Positions 50,122 to 58,683 of a stretch of 64,000 nt of DNA are shown here, one piece after another. Within the stretch, counting starts at the first letter, position 1. Every line of letters begins with the position of its first letter. The translations under genes were made by a program, and so were the position numbers. Source of the DNA: Yersinia pekkanenii (lineage in GTDB: Bacteria; Pseudomonadota; Gammaproteobacteria; Enterobacterales; Enterobacteriaceae); contig NZ_CQAZ01000002.1 of NCBI RefSeq assembly GCF_001152565.1, forward strand, positions 133,656 through 197,655, in the 5' to 3' direction. The notes under the pieces are model-generated. The model had not been told where the DNA came from. It worked only from the letters and a program-made list of their open reading frames with translations, and did no database searches.

Positions 50122-50882
50122 TTAATAAACCCAGTCAATGCCACCGGTCACATTGAAAATAGCGCCGTTTACATAACTACTTTCTTTAGCAACATTCTTT
50201 AGCAACAAGAAATAAAATGGCCTCAGCCACTTCAATGGGGGACCCCAGTCTTCCCACGGGTGCATGTTGAGCAAAAAAAATCTTTAATACCTTTAATGTC
50301 ATTACCAATAATTCCGGTATCAATTAAGCCTGGTACCAGTACATTGGCCGTAATACCGAAACGCCCATATTCTTTTGCTGTGGTTTTAGTTAACCCCACC
50401 AGACCCGCTTTTGATGCGGCATAAGCTGCTTGTCCTGATGAGCCATCTTTAGCGAGTGAAGATAGAGTGACAATGCGCCCATATTTATTGGCAAGAAATA
50501 AAGGTAAAAAATAACGAATAAGATAGAACGTGCCACTTAAATTAGTATTAAGTACCAAAGCCCAATCTTCATCAGTCATCGAAACCAAATTGCCCGGTAA
50601 ATCTATGCCAGCATTGCAAACAACTGCATCAATGTTACTAAAATCGACGAGAAGACGGTCTCCTACTGACTCTACTGCACCACTATCAATAACGTCGAGT
50701 TGATAGGCACGACATAATTGTTGAGGAAACTCCGCTGCCGCGATATCAAGCAACTGTTGTGCACCTTCATTGTTATTGTGATAACTAAAGCCAACATTCC
50801 AGCCTTTGCTCAAAGCAGCAATGACCACACTTCGTCCAATGCCACTGGCACCACCGCTGACAAAAAGGTTCATGTTAACCAT
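50122..50882 (-). pseudogene. FabG-like ketoreductase with two C-terminal lesions
   Basis: The SDR core is intact: SGGASGIGRS, NAGID, SSLAKDGSSGQAAYAASKAG (Ser, Tyr-x3-Lys). After IKDFF the frame fails. A run of eight T on the coding strand (50273-50280) has one base too many; with seven T it reads AQHAPVGRLGSPIEVAEAIL as in FabG. A second lesion is a 13-base tandem duplication (TTGCTAAAGAA copies at 50182-50192 and 50195-50205); removing it restores ESSYVNGAIFNVTGGIDWVY and a stop at 50122. As read, translation stops at 50232. Start at ATG 50882 overlaps the KS stop. Probably inactive, or a homopolymer error plus a genuine duplication. Confidence 0.82.
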
Positions 50883-52158
50883 GATATCGACTAAATAAGC
50901 TCGCGCTGTTAATACCGCCCATGCCAAAAGAATTGTTCAGAAAAATATTAACTTCTTTTTTTACATTTCCGGATGCACAAACATTGAGTTCGACTGCGGG
51001 ATCAAGGGTTTCGATATTATGTGATTGATGGAATTCACCCTGCCTCATTTGCCAAATGGCTATCGCCGCTTCCACGACACCAGATGCCCACATCGTATGG
51101 CCAAGTAAGGATTTAGGCGCATTGATAATCAGTTTTTCCGCCTGCGTGCCAAACACTTTTTTAATTGATTTCAGTTCTACGATATCGCCTAATTTAGTGG
51201 AGGTGGCATGGGCGCTCACATAATCAACTTGCTCTGGGGAGATATTGCATTTCTTTAGGACATCTTGAATCACTCGAACTTGCCCTTCGTGAGAGGGATC
51301 GCCCAGATGGTTGGCATCCGAGTTAACGCTGGCACCGAGAAGTTCAGCATAGATTTTGGCTCCACGGCTTTTTGCATGTTCGCCCCTCTCAAGGATTAGC
51401 ACGGCACCACCTTCAGATGGCAGGAAACCACTCCGATTTATATCGTAGGGTCGACTGGCTTTGGTGGGGGTATCTTGATACTGGCTATAACAGATAGCGT
51501 CTAAAATCGTTAGTGAATGCAACATCATCGGGTGGAAAGAGGCCATTGGACAAACGACAGCAACGACTTGTTTTTTATCCACTTTAATGGTATTTATTGC
51601 CGCCTGAATAGCAATATTTCCTGTCGCACAGGTACCGCCAACAAGATAGGCAAATCCTTTGGTATTTAACACTTGAGCCACAGAAGATGAATGGTCAGTA
51701 TCAAGCGAATTTAACCCGGAAAAAGCATCAATAAATTCGGGCTCATCAGAAAAAATCTTTTGCTGATCAAGTAAATATTTATCAGAGAGGTTATGACCGC
51801 CACAAATTATCCCGCAATCGAAGGGGTCTATAATATGTTCGAATAATCCGGCGTCGAGCCAGGCATCCATTGCCATCAATACCGAGAGCTGGACACCTTT
51901 GGCCGTCTGTTTAAAAACCTTCTCGGCACGGGAAATAACTATATCGGGAATACGGTTGTTAAATGCGTGCAACTTGCCTTGAATATCATATTCAGGAAGT
52001 TGGCCTCCAATTTTTGAATAAATGTTACTGGTGTCAAAATTGCGCCAGTAACCGATGGCTGATTTTCCAGATAATAAATTATTGCCCACGAGATCTAATG
52101 TGTCACCAATGGGAGTATTAATGGCAATGCCGGTGATAACAATACGATCAGAAGACAT
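50875..52158 (-). CDS. FabF-like beta-ketoacyl-ACP synthase
   Basis: About 427 residues, condensing enzyme. Cys177 in GGTCATGN, His317 in SAHATSTKLGD, Lys349 and His354 in NAPKSLLGHTMWASG: a full Cys-His-His set. It is therefore a competent elongating synthase rather than the decarboxylating Ser variant usual in beta-branching cassettes. Start ATG 52158 after AAGGAG; overlaps the upstream dehydratase by 11 bases and the KR start by 8. Confidence 0.9.
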   Translation of the reverse strand: MSSDRIVITGIAINTPIGDTLDLVGNNLLSGKSAIGYWRNFDTSNIYSKIGGQLPEYDIQGKLHAFNNRIPDIVISRAEKVFKQTAKGVQLSVLMAMDAWLDAGLFEHIIDPFDCGIICGGHNLSDKYLLDQQKIFSDEPEFIDAFSGLNSLDTDHSSSVAQVLNTKGFAYLVGGTCATGNIAIQAAINTIKVDKKQVVAVVCPMASFHPMMLHSLTILDAICYSQYQDTPTKASRPYDINRSGFLPSEGGAVLILERGEHAKSRGAKIYAELLGASVNSDANHLGDPSHEGQVRVIQDVLKKCNISPEQVDYVSAHATSTKLGDIVELKSIKKVFGTQAEKLIINAPKSLLGHTMWASGVVEAAIAIWQMRQGEFHQSHNIETLDPAVELNVCASGNVKKEVNIFLNNSFGMGGINSASLFSRYHG

Positions 52159-52744
52159 GAAACTCTCCTTTTCCAACGGTTACGATCTGATCGTTAACCG
52201 TGATTTGAACAATGGCGGTGGCGATAAATGTGTCGTATTCTGTAATGCAACAACGGATTGTCATTAATTCTCCAGGGCGTACAGCGGATAAATGAAAAAC
52301 ATCGTATACTCGTGTTCCCACTGCGTTAGTTATATTATCCTCTACTGGCGGTATAGCCGTTTCATTTAGCAGAAAATACATTAAAATAAGCGCGGTTTGA
52401 AACATGACTTCTTGTTGCAATACACCTGGATATATAGGGTCATTGGGGAAGTGACCAGCAAATACTGGGTCTTTTTCGTCTACTCTTCTTATTGCTTGTA
52501 TTAACCTGAGTTCAATATTGATCAACTCTACGTTATCAACCATTAAAAATGGCTCACGATGCGGTATCATTTTTTTAATAATGTCTTGTCCAAATGATGT
52601 ATTCAATTCATTGGTAACGTCATGGGTAAATAATAATTTCGTTTTTAAATGGTTTAATTCAGTATTTTTCATATTTAAATGTGGCCCATAAAACCGTTTG
52701 ACGGCTGAATCTTCATTTGTATTTCTCACGGAATTAATAGCCAT
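52148..52744 (-). CDS. FabZ/FabA-like hotdog dehydratase
   Basis: 198 residues. Catalytic His98 in FAGHFPNDPIYPGV and Glu112 in LQQEVMFQ, as in FabZ; preceded by MIPHREPFLMVDNVEL. The first 50 or so residues extend beyond FabZ and have no clear match; the ATG at 52744 has no good ribosome site, so translation may begin internally, for example at Met25. Would dehydrate beta-hydroxyacyl-ACP. Confidence 0.85.
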   Translation of the reverse strand: MAINSVRNTNEDSAVKRFYGPHLNMKNTELNHLKTKLLFTHDVTNELNTSFGQDIIKKMIPHREPFLMVDNVELINIELRLIQAIRRVDEKDPVFAGHFPNDPIYPGVLQQEVMFQTALILMYFLLNETAIPPVEDNITNAVGTRVYDVFHLSAVRPGELMTIRCCITEYDTFIATAIVQITVNDQIVTVGKGEFHVF

Positions 52745-52876
52745 TAATTTGTGAGGTGTGTTCTACCGGTCATATAATACATATACCATAACCTTCAACT
52801 TAAATTGAATACATCTTTAATGTAAAAGATAAAATATATTATTTTAAACGCATTGCACTTCGAAAGATCATTTTTA

Positions 52877-53197
52877 TTAAAGTCGTCTAAATGTATTACC
52901 TACATGCCTGCCATCAATGACCGTTTCGCCAAGTGAACTAAAATACGCCTTCCAAAATAAGACCGCTTCTTCAGCATCTTTTTCGGAGGAAACATTCTCT
53001 ATTTCAAACACTTCGGAAACCTGAGGGTTCTGGCTAACGTTCCAAGCATGCAATATTTGGTCTGGACAAAGTTCTATCTGCTGTAATAAATACATTTCAT
53101 GTGCTGGGATCGACGCGCACACATAATCGATGAACAGGCTATAATCGCGTGTCCCACAGACCCCATAAATGTAATAACAAGTAGCATTAACCATCAT
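52877..53197 (-). CDS. Unrecognised 106-residue protein, first gene of the cluster
   Basis: No family recognised. Acidic in the middle, no signal peptide or membrane segment; Tyr and Cys rich near the N-terminus (TCYYIYGVCGTRDY) and ending TVIDGRHVGNTFRRL. A strong AAAGGGGG precedes the ATG, which argues it is real. Same direction as the eight or more biosynthetic genes, 132 bases before the dehydratase. Confidence 0.6.
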   Translation of the reverse strand: MMVNATCYYIYGVCGTRDYSLFIDYVCASIPAHEMYLLQQIELCPDQILHAWNVSQNPQVSEVFEIENVSSEKDAEEAVLFWKAYFSSLGETVIDGRHVGNTFRRL

Positions 53198-53356
53198 ATC
53201 GCCCCCTTTCTATCTAGATGCGGTGTAGTCATCTGTAATCCATATTTGACTTAAGATATTATTTATAACTGGACTGATAGAGAGTATATATCGTGTCTCT
53301 AATAATGCCAGTTGCATCTATAGATACTATAAAAAGAGGATTATTTCATTTTAAAA

Positions 53357-53387
53357 AACATAACCAATTGAAATAATTGATTATGTT
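53357..53387. promoter_or_regulatory. 13-bp inverted repeat upstream of the cluster
   Basis: AACATAACCAATT and AATTGATTATGTT, one mismatch, 5-base spacer. Operator-like. About 160 bases before the first gene. Confidence 0.5.
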
Positions 53388-53412
53388 AGTTTATTTTTTG
53401 TTTTTAATATAA

Positions 53413-53453
53413 GAGAAACAGATGTTTTTTGGGAAAAAAAACATCTGTTTCTC
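53413..53453. repeat. Perfect 18-bp hairpin upstream of the cluster
   Basis: GAGAAACAGATGTTTTTT and its exact complement AAAAAACATCTGTTTCTC, loop GGGAA. May be an operator, a terminator-like structure working both ways, or the edge of an insertion. No neighbouring gene end explains it as a terminator. Confidence 0.6.
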
Positions 53454-53859
53454 ACTAACTACAATTGATTATGTCGATTAATATTGTCAATAAGGAATTT
53501 AATTCTGAAGAATATTTGTCTTTTAAATAAGAATATATTACATTGATATAACACGTTGTGATAATTATTGCCCCGGACCAAGGTATAAGAACAGTAAATT
53601 CAGGGGGGTGTTAATATTTTTATCTAAAGTGTTTTTTTTATTTTTTCGTTTAAGTAATAATTAACCAAAGTTGCTATCAATAGTACTTTGTGGGCAATGC
53701 CGTATATCTAATTTGACTCTATAAAAACAGCGGTGTTATAGACAAAAAACAATATTGATAATGGACGCGCTTTCTGGGATTGGGCATGTGGCGACTAAGT
53801 TATTTTCTGAAATAAGCTATAATCTCGTGTTTTCAGGCCGCCGACCTGAAGAGGGAAAA

Positions 53860-53919
53860 ATGATGGTTGATCATAACAACCGTGCTGGAGGTTGCAGTTA
53901 TTGGGGTAGGGTGAAATAA
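53860..53919 (+). CDS. Candidate 19-residue small protein
   Basis: ATG to TAA reads MMVDHNNRAGGCSYWGRVK. GAGGG is five bases upstream, a hairpin TTCAGG/CCTGAA sits just before that (53832-53850), a TATAAT is at 53818-53823, and a terminator-like hairpin follows at 53921-53944. These make a plausible tiny transcription unit. No known family recognised. Confidence 0.35.
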   Translation: MMVDHNNRAGGCSYWGRVK

Positions 53920-53944
53920 AAAACGGAGCCATCAGGCCCCGTTT
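53915..53944 (-). terminator. ydgA terminator
   Basis: On the minus strand AAACGGGGCC-TGAT-GGCTCCGTTT, a 10-bp stem with one G-T pair, followed by TTTATTT. Lies 29 bases beyond the ydgA stop. Confidence 0.8.
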
Positions 53945-53972
53945 CTTGATTACTTACCGTTTTTAATGCTTA

Positions 53973-55487
53973 TTATTGCGGTATCACCGGTTCTGCGGGG
54001 ACATCTTCAGGTTCTTCAGCAGCAGGTGCACCACCGAACATGCCAAACAGGCCGACAAACTCTTGCAATGACATTTTCTGGCCATTTAACTCGACTTGGT
54101 TATCTGCAAAATGGAAGCTGCTGCTGATAACATCGTCTTTGGTCGTGGTCAGTTTAAACATCTGGCCCATGGCAGCAACGCCTTGAACCTGCTGTAGTGC
54201 CAGTTTCTGTGCTTCTTCCGGGCTGTAACCTTGCAGGCGTGCTGCCTGGCTGGTCAGTTCGGTGGCCATCGCCATTGGGATCGTCAGCGTCGCGTCAACT
54301 TTTTTCACTGACTGAGCTAACAGCGGCTCTGCAGTTGCTTTAGCCAGCGCCGGATCAGCCAGATCGATATTCAAGATAAAGGTACTTTCCCCTTTGGCAT
54401 TTTTCCAGCTCAGTGGCGTAACGCTCACTGTTGGATTACCTTTCAGCAGTGCCGGGATGTTAACCATCAACATTTCGGTCATTTGCTCTTGATAGGCAAC
54501 AGGATCGAGGTTTTCACCGGCCTGAACCGCTTGCAGCACTTGTTGATTATACGCACTGGTAAACTGCTTCAAGCTCTGACCATCAAGTTTGTCAAAGGCA
54601 AAGGCCAATTTACCGGAGCCGAAGTCATTACCCTGAATTTTTAATGCATCCAGAGTGTAGGTTAGCTTACCGTTGAGATCTTTATCGGTTTCGCCCAACT
54701 GAGTATTGAGGTTAAAGCCAACCAGTGTTGCGGTATCTTTGCCATCAATACTGAGACCAATTTGCTTGATGCCAAGTTGTTGCGAGCCAATACTGAGATC
54801 AAACTTACCCATCTTGCTGTCACTTTTCAGCACCAGACCTTGGATACTGAATTGTTCCACCTGATCCCATTGATTTTTGCTGGCAAAGACGATGCTTTCA
54901 CTGCCGCCACTCATCTTCACATCACGCATATCACGGGAAACATCAGCATCAATCGCTGCACCAGAGAATTTCACGGTGGTGGCGTTTTGCTGATAATCAA
55001 TAGGAATAAAGACAATGGCGGATGAGGTGTCACCGCGGTAGGAAATGCGTGAATCCGCGGTAAACGGTGATTGGCCTTTGGTGACTTCAAACAGTTTTTT
55101 CAATGCCGGTGTATTGGCAAGCTCGGTATGCACCGATGCCATGCTTGGGATTAGATTGAATTTCTTCAACTGTGCGAATGGGAATGGGCCGTGATCGATA
55201 GTTTCGATGAAAGCGATTTCGTCCCCGTCTTTTAAGGCTTTTTCACCCGCAGCGCTGCTATCTGCTTGTAACACATAACGAACCTGGCTACGGAACAGGC
55301 CACGCTGATAGTCTTTATAAGTGAGTTTTACACCGGCTTTCGGCAGCAAGGTTTTGATCTGCCCGTTTGCATTGTCAACCAGTTCACCCATGCGTTGTTC
55401 AATCAGTTTGCCGGTATACCATGAGGCTCCAGTCCATGCTGCGCCAAGTACCACAATGACGCTGACAGCCACTAACGATTTTTTCAT
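53973..55487 (-). CDS. ydgA: DUF945 protein YdgA
   Basis: About 504 residues: N-terminal signal/anchor (KKSLVAVSVIVVLGAAWTGA), then a long periplasmic region; FIETIDHGPFPFAQLKKFNL and GYSPEEAQKLALQQVQGVAA match E. coli YdgA, followed by a Pro/Glu-rich tail. Function unknown. Start at MKKSLVAV (55487); four codons upstream another ATG directly abuts AAAGG and is less likely. In E. coli ydgA also follows manA. Confidence 0.92.
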   Translation of the reverse strand: MKKSLVAVSVIVVLGAAWTGASWYTGKLIEQRMGELVDNANGQIKTLLPKAGVKLTYKDYQRGLFRSQVRYVLQADSSAAGEKALKDGDEIAFIETIDHGPFPFAQLKKFNLIPSMASVHTELANTPALKKLFEVTKGQSPFTADSRISYRGDTSSAIVFIPIDYQQNATTVKFSGAAIDADVSRDMRDVKMSGGSESIVFASKNQWDQVEQFSIQGLVLKSDSKMGKFDLSIGSQQLGIKQIGLSIDGKDTATLVGFNLNTQLGETDKDLNGKLTYTLDALKIQGNDFGSGKLAFAFDKLDGQSLKQFTSAYNQQVLQAVQAGENLDPVAYQEQMTEMLMVNIPALLKGNPTVSVTPLSWKNAKGESTFILNIDLADPALAKATAEPLLAQSVKKVDATLTIPMAMATELTSQAARLQGYSPEEAQKLALQQVQGVAAMGQMFKLTTTKDDVISSSFHFADNQVELNGQKMSLQEFVGLFGMFGGAPAAEEPEDVPAEPVIPQ

Positions 55488-55557
55488 TGTTCTGTTCATC
55501 CTTTTCTAATACACCCAATTCACATGTTGAACGCGGTAATGAGTTGCTGGTTAAATA

Positions 55558-55767
55558 TCACCAAAGAGAATGCCTAAAAGCAGTATTCACCGAATCAATA
55601 TAGGCATAGATTCGCTGGACACCAATATTATTGCGACGATAACCCACCCTAAAGCGACAATCGTGAATTCTGCGTGATAACAAAACTTGCTCATAGCGAC
55701 GACGAAATCTATCGCTCATCACGCCAAAAAGCCAGTTATTGACAACAAAATGAGGGACTTCGTTCAC
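55558..55767 (-). CDS. Possible small protein downstream of manA
   Basis: 69 codons starting with GTG that overlaps the manA stop as GTGA, suggesting coupling. Basic, Arg- and Tyr-rich (RFRRRYEQVLLSRRIHDCRF), no recognised family, no membrane segment. Could be chance. Confidence 0.3.
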   Translation of the reverse strand: MNEVPHFVVNNWLFGVMSDRFRRRYEQVLLSRRIHDCRFRVGYRRNNIGVQRIYAYIDSVNTAFRHSLW

Positions 55768-56939
55768 TCTACGTTGTAAACACGGGCAAGAGAACCGGTT
55801 CCTTGCACGCTGACCGGTGATTCATTTGCAGGAATAAAGCAGGATTCACCGGGTTGTAATATGATTTCCTGCTGGTGTTTTTTCAGCACCGCCTGGCTCT
55901 GAACACAAAATACAATGGCCGCACTATTTTGAGCCAACACTTGTGGCTCGGGGGTTAAGGTATGCAGCGAAAAGGCAAAATCCTCCACCGGTATTGGGAA
56001 GACCAATTCATTCCCTTGCTGTTGAGGCGTGGTAAGTAGGGTGTCTGCCGGTTTAGGGATAAATTGCAGATTAGCCATTAGCTCGGGAATATCGATAAAC
56101 TTAGGCGTCAGCCCCGCGCGTAATACATTATCGGAGTTTGCCATCACCTCCAACGCTACACCGTCCAGATAGGCGTGTGGCGTTTCAGCATACAGGAACA
56201 TGGCTTCACCCGGTTGCAGCATGACCACGTTAAGCAGTAATGGTGAGAATAAACCACTGTCATCCGGATAGAAGCGAGAAATGCTACGAATAGTGTCCCA
56301 TGGTTCACCTAACTGATTATTCAGTGCTGCTTTAAGAATACCCAGCGCCAGAGCTTTAGGTTCGCCAGCCATGCTCAATAGACTGGCAAATAAGGTGGCT
56401 AAATGTTCAGTGTCCGGTTCGCGTAGGAATGCCGCAATATCTGGGTGAGCTGCCGCCAGTGGTTGCAGCAATGTCTGGATATCATCCAGCGTGCGAAAAC
56501 CATTCATTGCCTGAAAAGGCGTGAGGGCATAAACCAACTCAGGTTTATGGTTGGCATCTTTATAATTTCGTTCGGCTGCATCCAGTGGGATACCGGCCTG
56601 ATTTTCTTTAGCAAAGCCAATTTCGGCGGCGGCCTTACTGGGATGAACCTGAATGGATAATGGTTGGGCGGCACAAAGCACTTTGAACAGGAAGGGCAGT
56701 TCACCAAAACGGTTGAAAACATCACGGCCCAGATTAGCCACCGGGTTTTGCTCAATCACCTCACGCAACGAATGCCATTGTCCGTTAGCGTCCGCAACCT
56801 CAGAACTGCTCTTTGGATGCGCCCCCATCCACAGTTCAGCCATTGGCTTACCTTGTGGGTTGGCGATACCGTAAAGATCGGTAAGGGCGCTGGTACTGCC
56901 CCAGGCATAGTTTTGCACTGCATTCTTCATTTTTTGCAT
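55764..56939 (-). CDS. manA: Mannose-6-phosphate isomerase
   Basis: Type I phosphomannose isomerase linking fructose 6-phosphate and mannose 6-phosphate. About 391 residues. Zinc and active-site segments: YAWGSTSALTDLYG, MAELWMGAHPKSSS, AQPLSIQVHPSK, NHKPELVYALTPF, ETPHAYLDGVALEVMANSDN. Start at MQKMKNAVQNYAWG (56939), as in E. coli; ten extra in-frame codons upstream are discounted. Confidence 0.96.
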   Translation of the reverse strand: MQKMKNAVQNYAWGSTSALTDLYGIANPQGKPMAELWMGAHPKSSSEVADANGQWHSLREVIEQNPVANLGRDVFNRFGELPFLFKVLCAAQPLSIQVHPSKAAAEIGFAKENQAGIPLDAAERNYKDANHKPELVYALTPFQAMNGFRTLDDIQTLLQPLAAAHPDIAAFLREPDTEHLATLFASLLSMAGEPKALALGILKAALNNQLGEPWDTIRSISRFYPDDSGLFSPLLLNVVMLQPGEAMFLYAETPHAYLDGVALEVMANSDNVLRAGLTPKFIDIPELMANLQFIPKPADTLLTTPQQQGNELVFPIPVEDFAFSLHTLTPEPQVLAQNSAAIVFCVQSQAVLKKHQQEIILQPGESCFIPANESPVSVQGTGSLARVYNVE

Positions 56940-57224
56940 ATTGACTTTCTGCCGTTTGTTAAGGGCCAAAATAAGGTTTATACCCGTTAGCTGTGCGTCT
57001 GGCTAATCCAGCAAAAACCATCGCCCCGATAAAAATAGTCCCTTAGTAAACAATGGGGCCAGAGGGGTTGCAAGTTGTTATTCAACCCCTTGATGCTAAG
57101 TCACCATGACCAAATGATGTAAATGCGAATCAATCGCATAAATAGCGGTATAAATGTGCCATGATAAAAGCACTGTGCCAGTGTGACTGGCAGTTCAACT
57201 GTTCTAAAGGCTAAGGAGACCGTG

Positions 57225-58619
57225 ATGGCAACCACCCGCAGTGAAAAAGACTCTATGGGATCTATCGATGTACCGGCAAGTCAATTATGGGGCGCGCAAA
57301 CCCAGCGTTCACTGGAACATTTCCGTATTTCGCAAGAAAAAATGCCGACCGCGTTGATTCACGCGCTGGCGCTGACCAAACGGGCGGCAGCAAAGGTCAA
57401 TATGGATCTGGGGCTGCTGCCGGCTGAGCGAGCCGAAGCCATTATGTCGGCCGCCGACGAAGTGCTTGCAGGCCGTCATTCCAGTGAGTTTCCGCTGTCT
57501 ATTTGGCAGACCGGCTCGGGTACTCAGACCAATATGAATATGAATGAGGTACTGGCTAACCGCGCCAGTGAACTTTTGGACGGGAAGCGGGGTAATAATC
57601 GTTTAGTCCATCCTAATGATGACGTTAATAAAAGCCAAAGTTCGAATGATGTATTCCCAACAGCAATGCATGTTGCAGCGGTTATTGGGTTACGTGAGCA
57701 TCTGCTACCGGAACTGAAGGTCTTGCAGCACACCCTGGCGGGCAAAGCTGAAGCTTACCGTGATATTGTGAAAATTGGCCGAACACATTTGCAAGATGCA
57801 ACTCCCCTGACGCTAGGGCAGGAGATTTCGGGCTGGGTGGCCATGCTATCTCACAATGTGCAGCATATTGAGGCCACCATTCCACACCTGTGTGAATTGG
57901 CGCTCGGTGGTACGGCGGTAGGGACTGGCCTGAATACGCATCCGGAATATGCCGAGCGGGTGGCACATGAAATTGCTGCATTAACCCATCAACCCTTTAT
58001 CACTGCGCCGAATAAATTTGAGTCATTGGCAACGTGTGACGCATTGGTTCATGGCCATGGTGCGTTGAAAGGGTTGGCGGCTTCGCTGATGAAAATTGCC
58101 AACGATGTACGCTGGCTGTCCTCCGGCCCTCGTTGCGGTATTGGCGAAATTTCTATTCCTGAGAATGAGCCGGGCAGTTCTATCATGCCCGGTAAAGTGA
58201 ATCCAACCCAATGTGAAGCTATGACCATGTTGTGTGCACAAGTCATGGGTAACGACGTCGCAGTCAATATTGGTGGTGCATCCGGCAACTTTGAATTGAA
58301 CGTATTCCGGCCGTTGGTTATTCATAACTTCCTGCAATCAATTCGGTTACTGGCCGATGGTATGCACGGTTTTAATGAGCATTGTGCAGTGGGTATTGAG
58401 CCAAATCGAGATCGCATCACGCAGTTACTCAATGAATCACTGATGTTAGTTACCGCGCTGAATACGCATATTGGCTATGACAAGGCCGCTGAAATTGCGA
58501 AAAAGGCCCACAAGGAAGGACTGACACTAAAAGCTGCCGCCCTGATGTTAGGTTATTTGACTAGCGAGCAGTTTGATGAATGGGTCAGGCCAGAAGATAT
58601 GGTCGGGACTATGAAGTAA
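57225..58619 (+). CDS. fumC: Fumarase C (class II, iron-independent)
   Basis: TCA enzyme interconverting fumarate and malate, tetrameric. About 464 residues. Signatures [34 protein letters not shown] and the mobile-loop signature [15 protein letters not shown]. Start ATG 57225 with AAGGAG upstream. In E. coli fumA precedes fumC; here fumA is absent. Confidence 0.97.
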   Translation: MATTRSEKDSMGSIDVPASQLWGAQTQRSLEHFRISQEKMPTALIHALALTKRAAAKVNMDLGLLPAERAEAIMSAADEVLAGRHSSEFPLSIWQTGSGTQTNMNMNEVLANRASELLDGKRGNNRLVHPNDDVNKSQSSNDVFPTAMHVAAVIGLREHLLPELKVLQHTLAGKAEAYRDIVKIGRTHLQDATPLTLGQEISGWVAMLSHNVQHIEATIPHLCELALGGTAVGTGLNTHPEYAERVAHEIAALTHQPFITAPNKFESLATCDALVHGHGALKGLAASLMKIANDVRWLSSGPRCGIGEISIPENEPGSSIMPGKVNPTQCEAMTMLCAQVMGNDVAVNIGGASGNFELNVFRPLVIHNFLQSIRLLADGMHGFNEHCAVGIEPNRDRITQLLNESLMLVTALNTHIGYDKAAEIAKKAHKEGLTLKAAALMLGYLTSEQFDEWVRPEDMVGTMK

Positions 58620-58639
58620 GCCTATTCCGTGGTGACGAG

Positions 58640-58667
58640 TGCCGGGTAACGTTCCCGGCATTTTTTT
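58640..58667 (+). terminator. fumC terminator
   Basis: Perfect 7-bp stem TGCCGGG/CCCGGCA, loop TAACGTT, seven T. Between convergent fumC and tus. Confidence 0.92.
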
Positions 58668-58683
58668 GCCAATTAAAAACCGT

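Larger units (their letters stand above)
53198..53972. other. AT-rich 775-base region upstream of the cluster
   Basis: Holds the cluster promoter (not resolved), an inverted repeat at 53357-53387, an 18-bp hairpin at 53413-53453, a smaller one with arms AACTGG/CCAGTT (53267-53313), a candidate 19-codon gene at 53860-53919 and the ydgA terminator. Otherwise AT-rich sequence without a gene. Confidence 0.6.

Noticed and set aside
44851-53197. Ordinary fatty acid synthesis (fab) duplicate
   Set aside because: HMGS and two PksH/PksI-like enzymes with a discrete AT do not belong to fatty acid synthesis; the locus lacks FabH, FabD-FabG-AcpP-FabF order and housekeeping composition.
57063-57090. Hairpin AGGGGTTG/CAACCCCT between manA and fumC as a terminator
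   Set aside because: It lies upstream of both divergent genes and has no T run, so it is not a terminator for either; possible operator or leader structure only.
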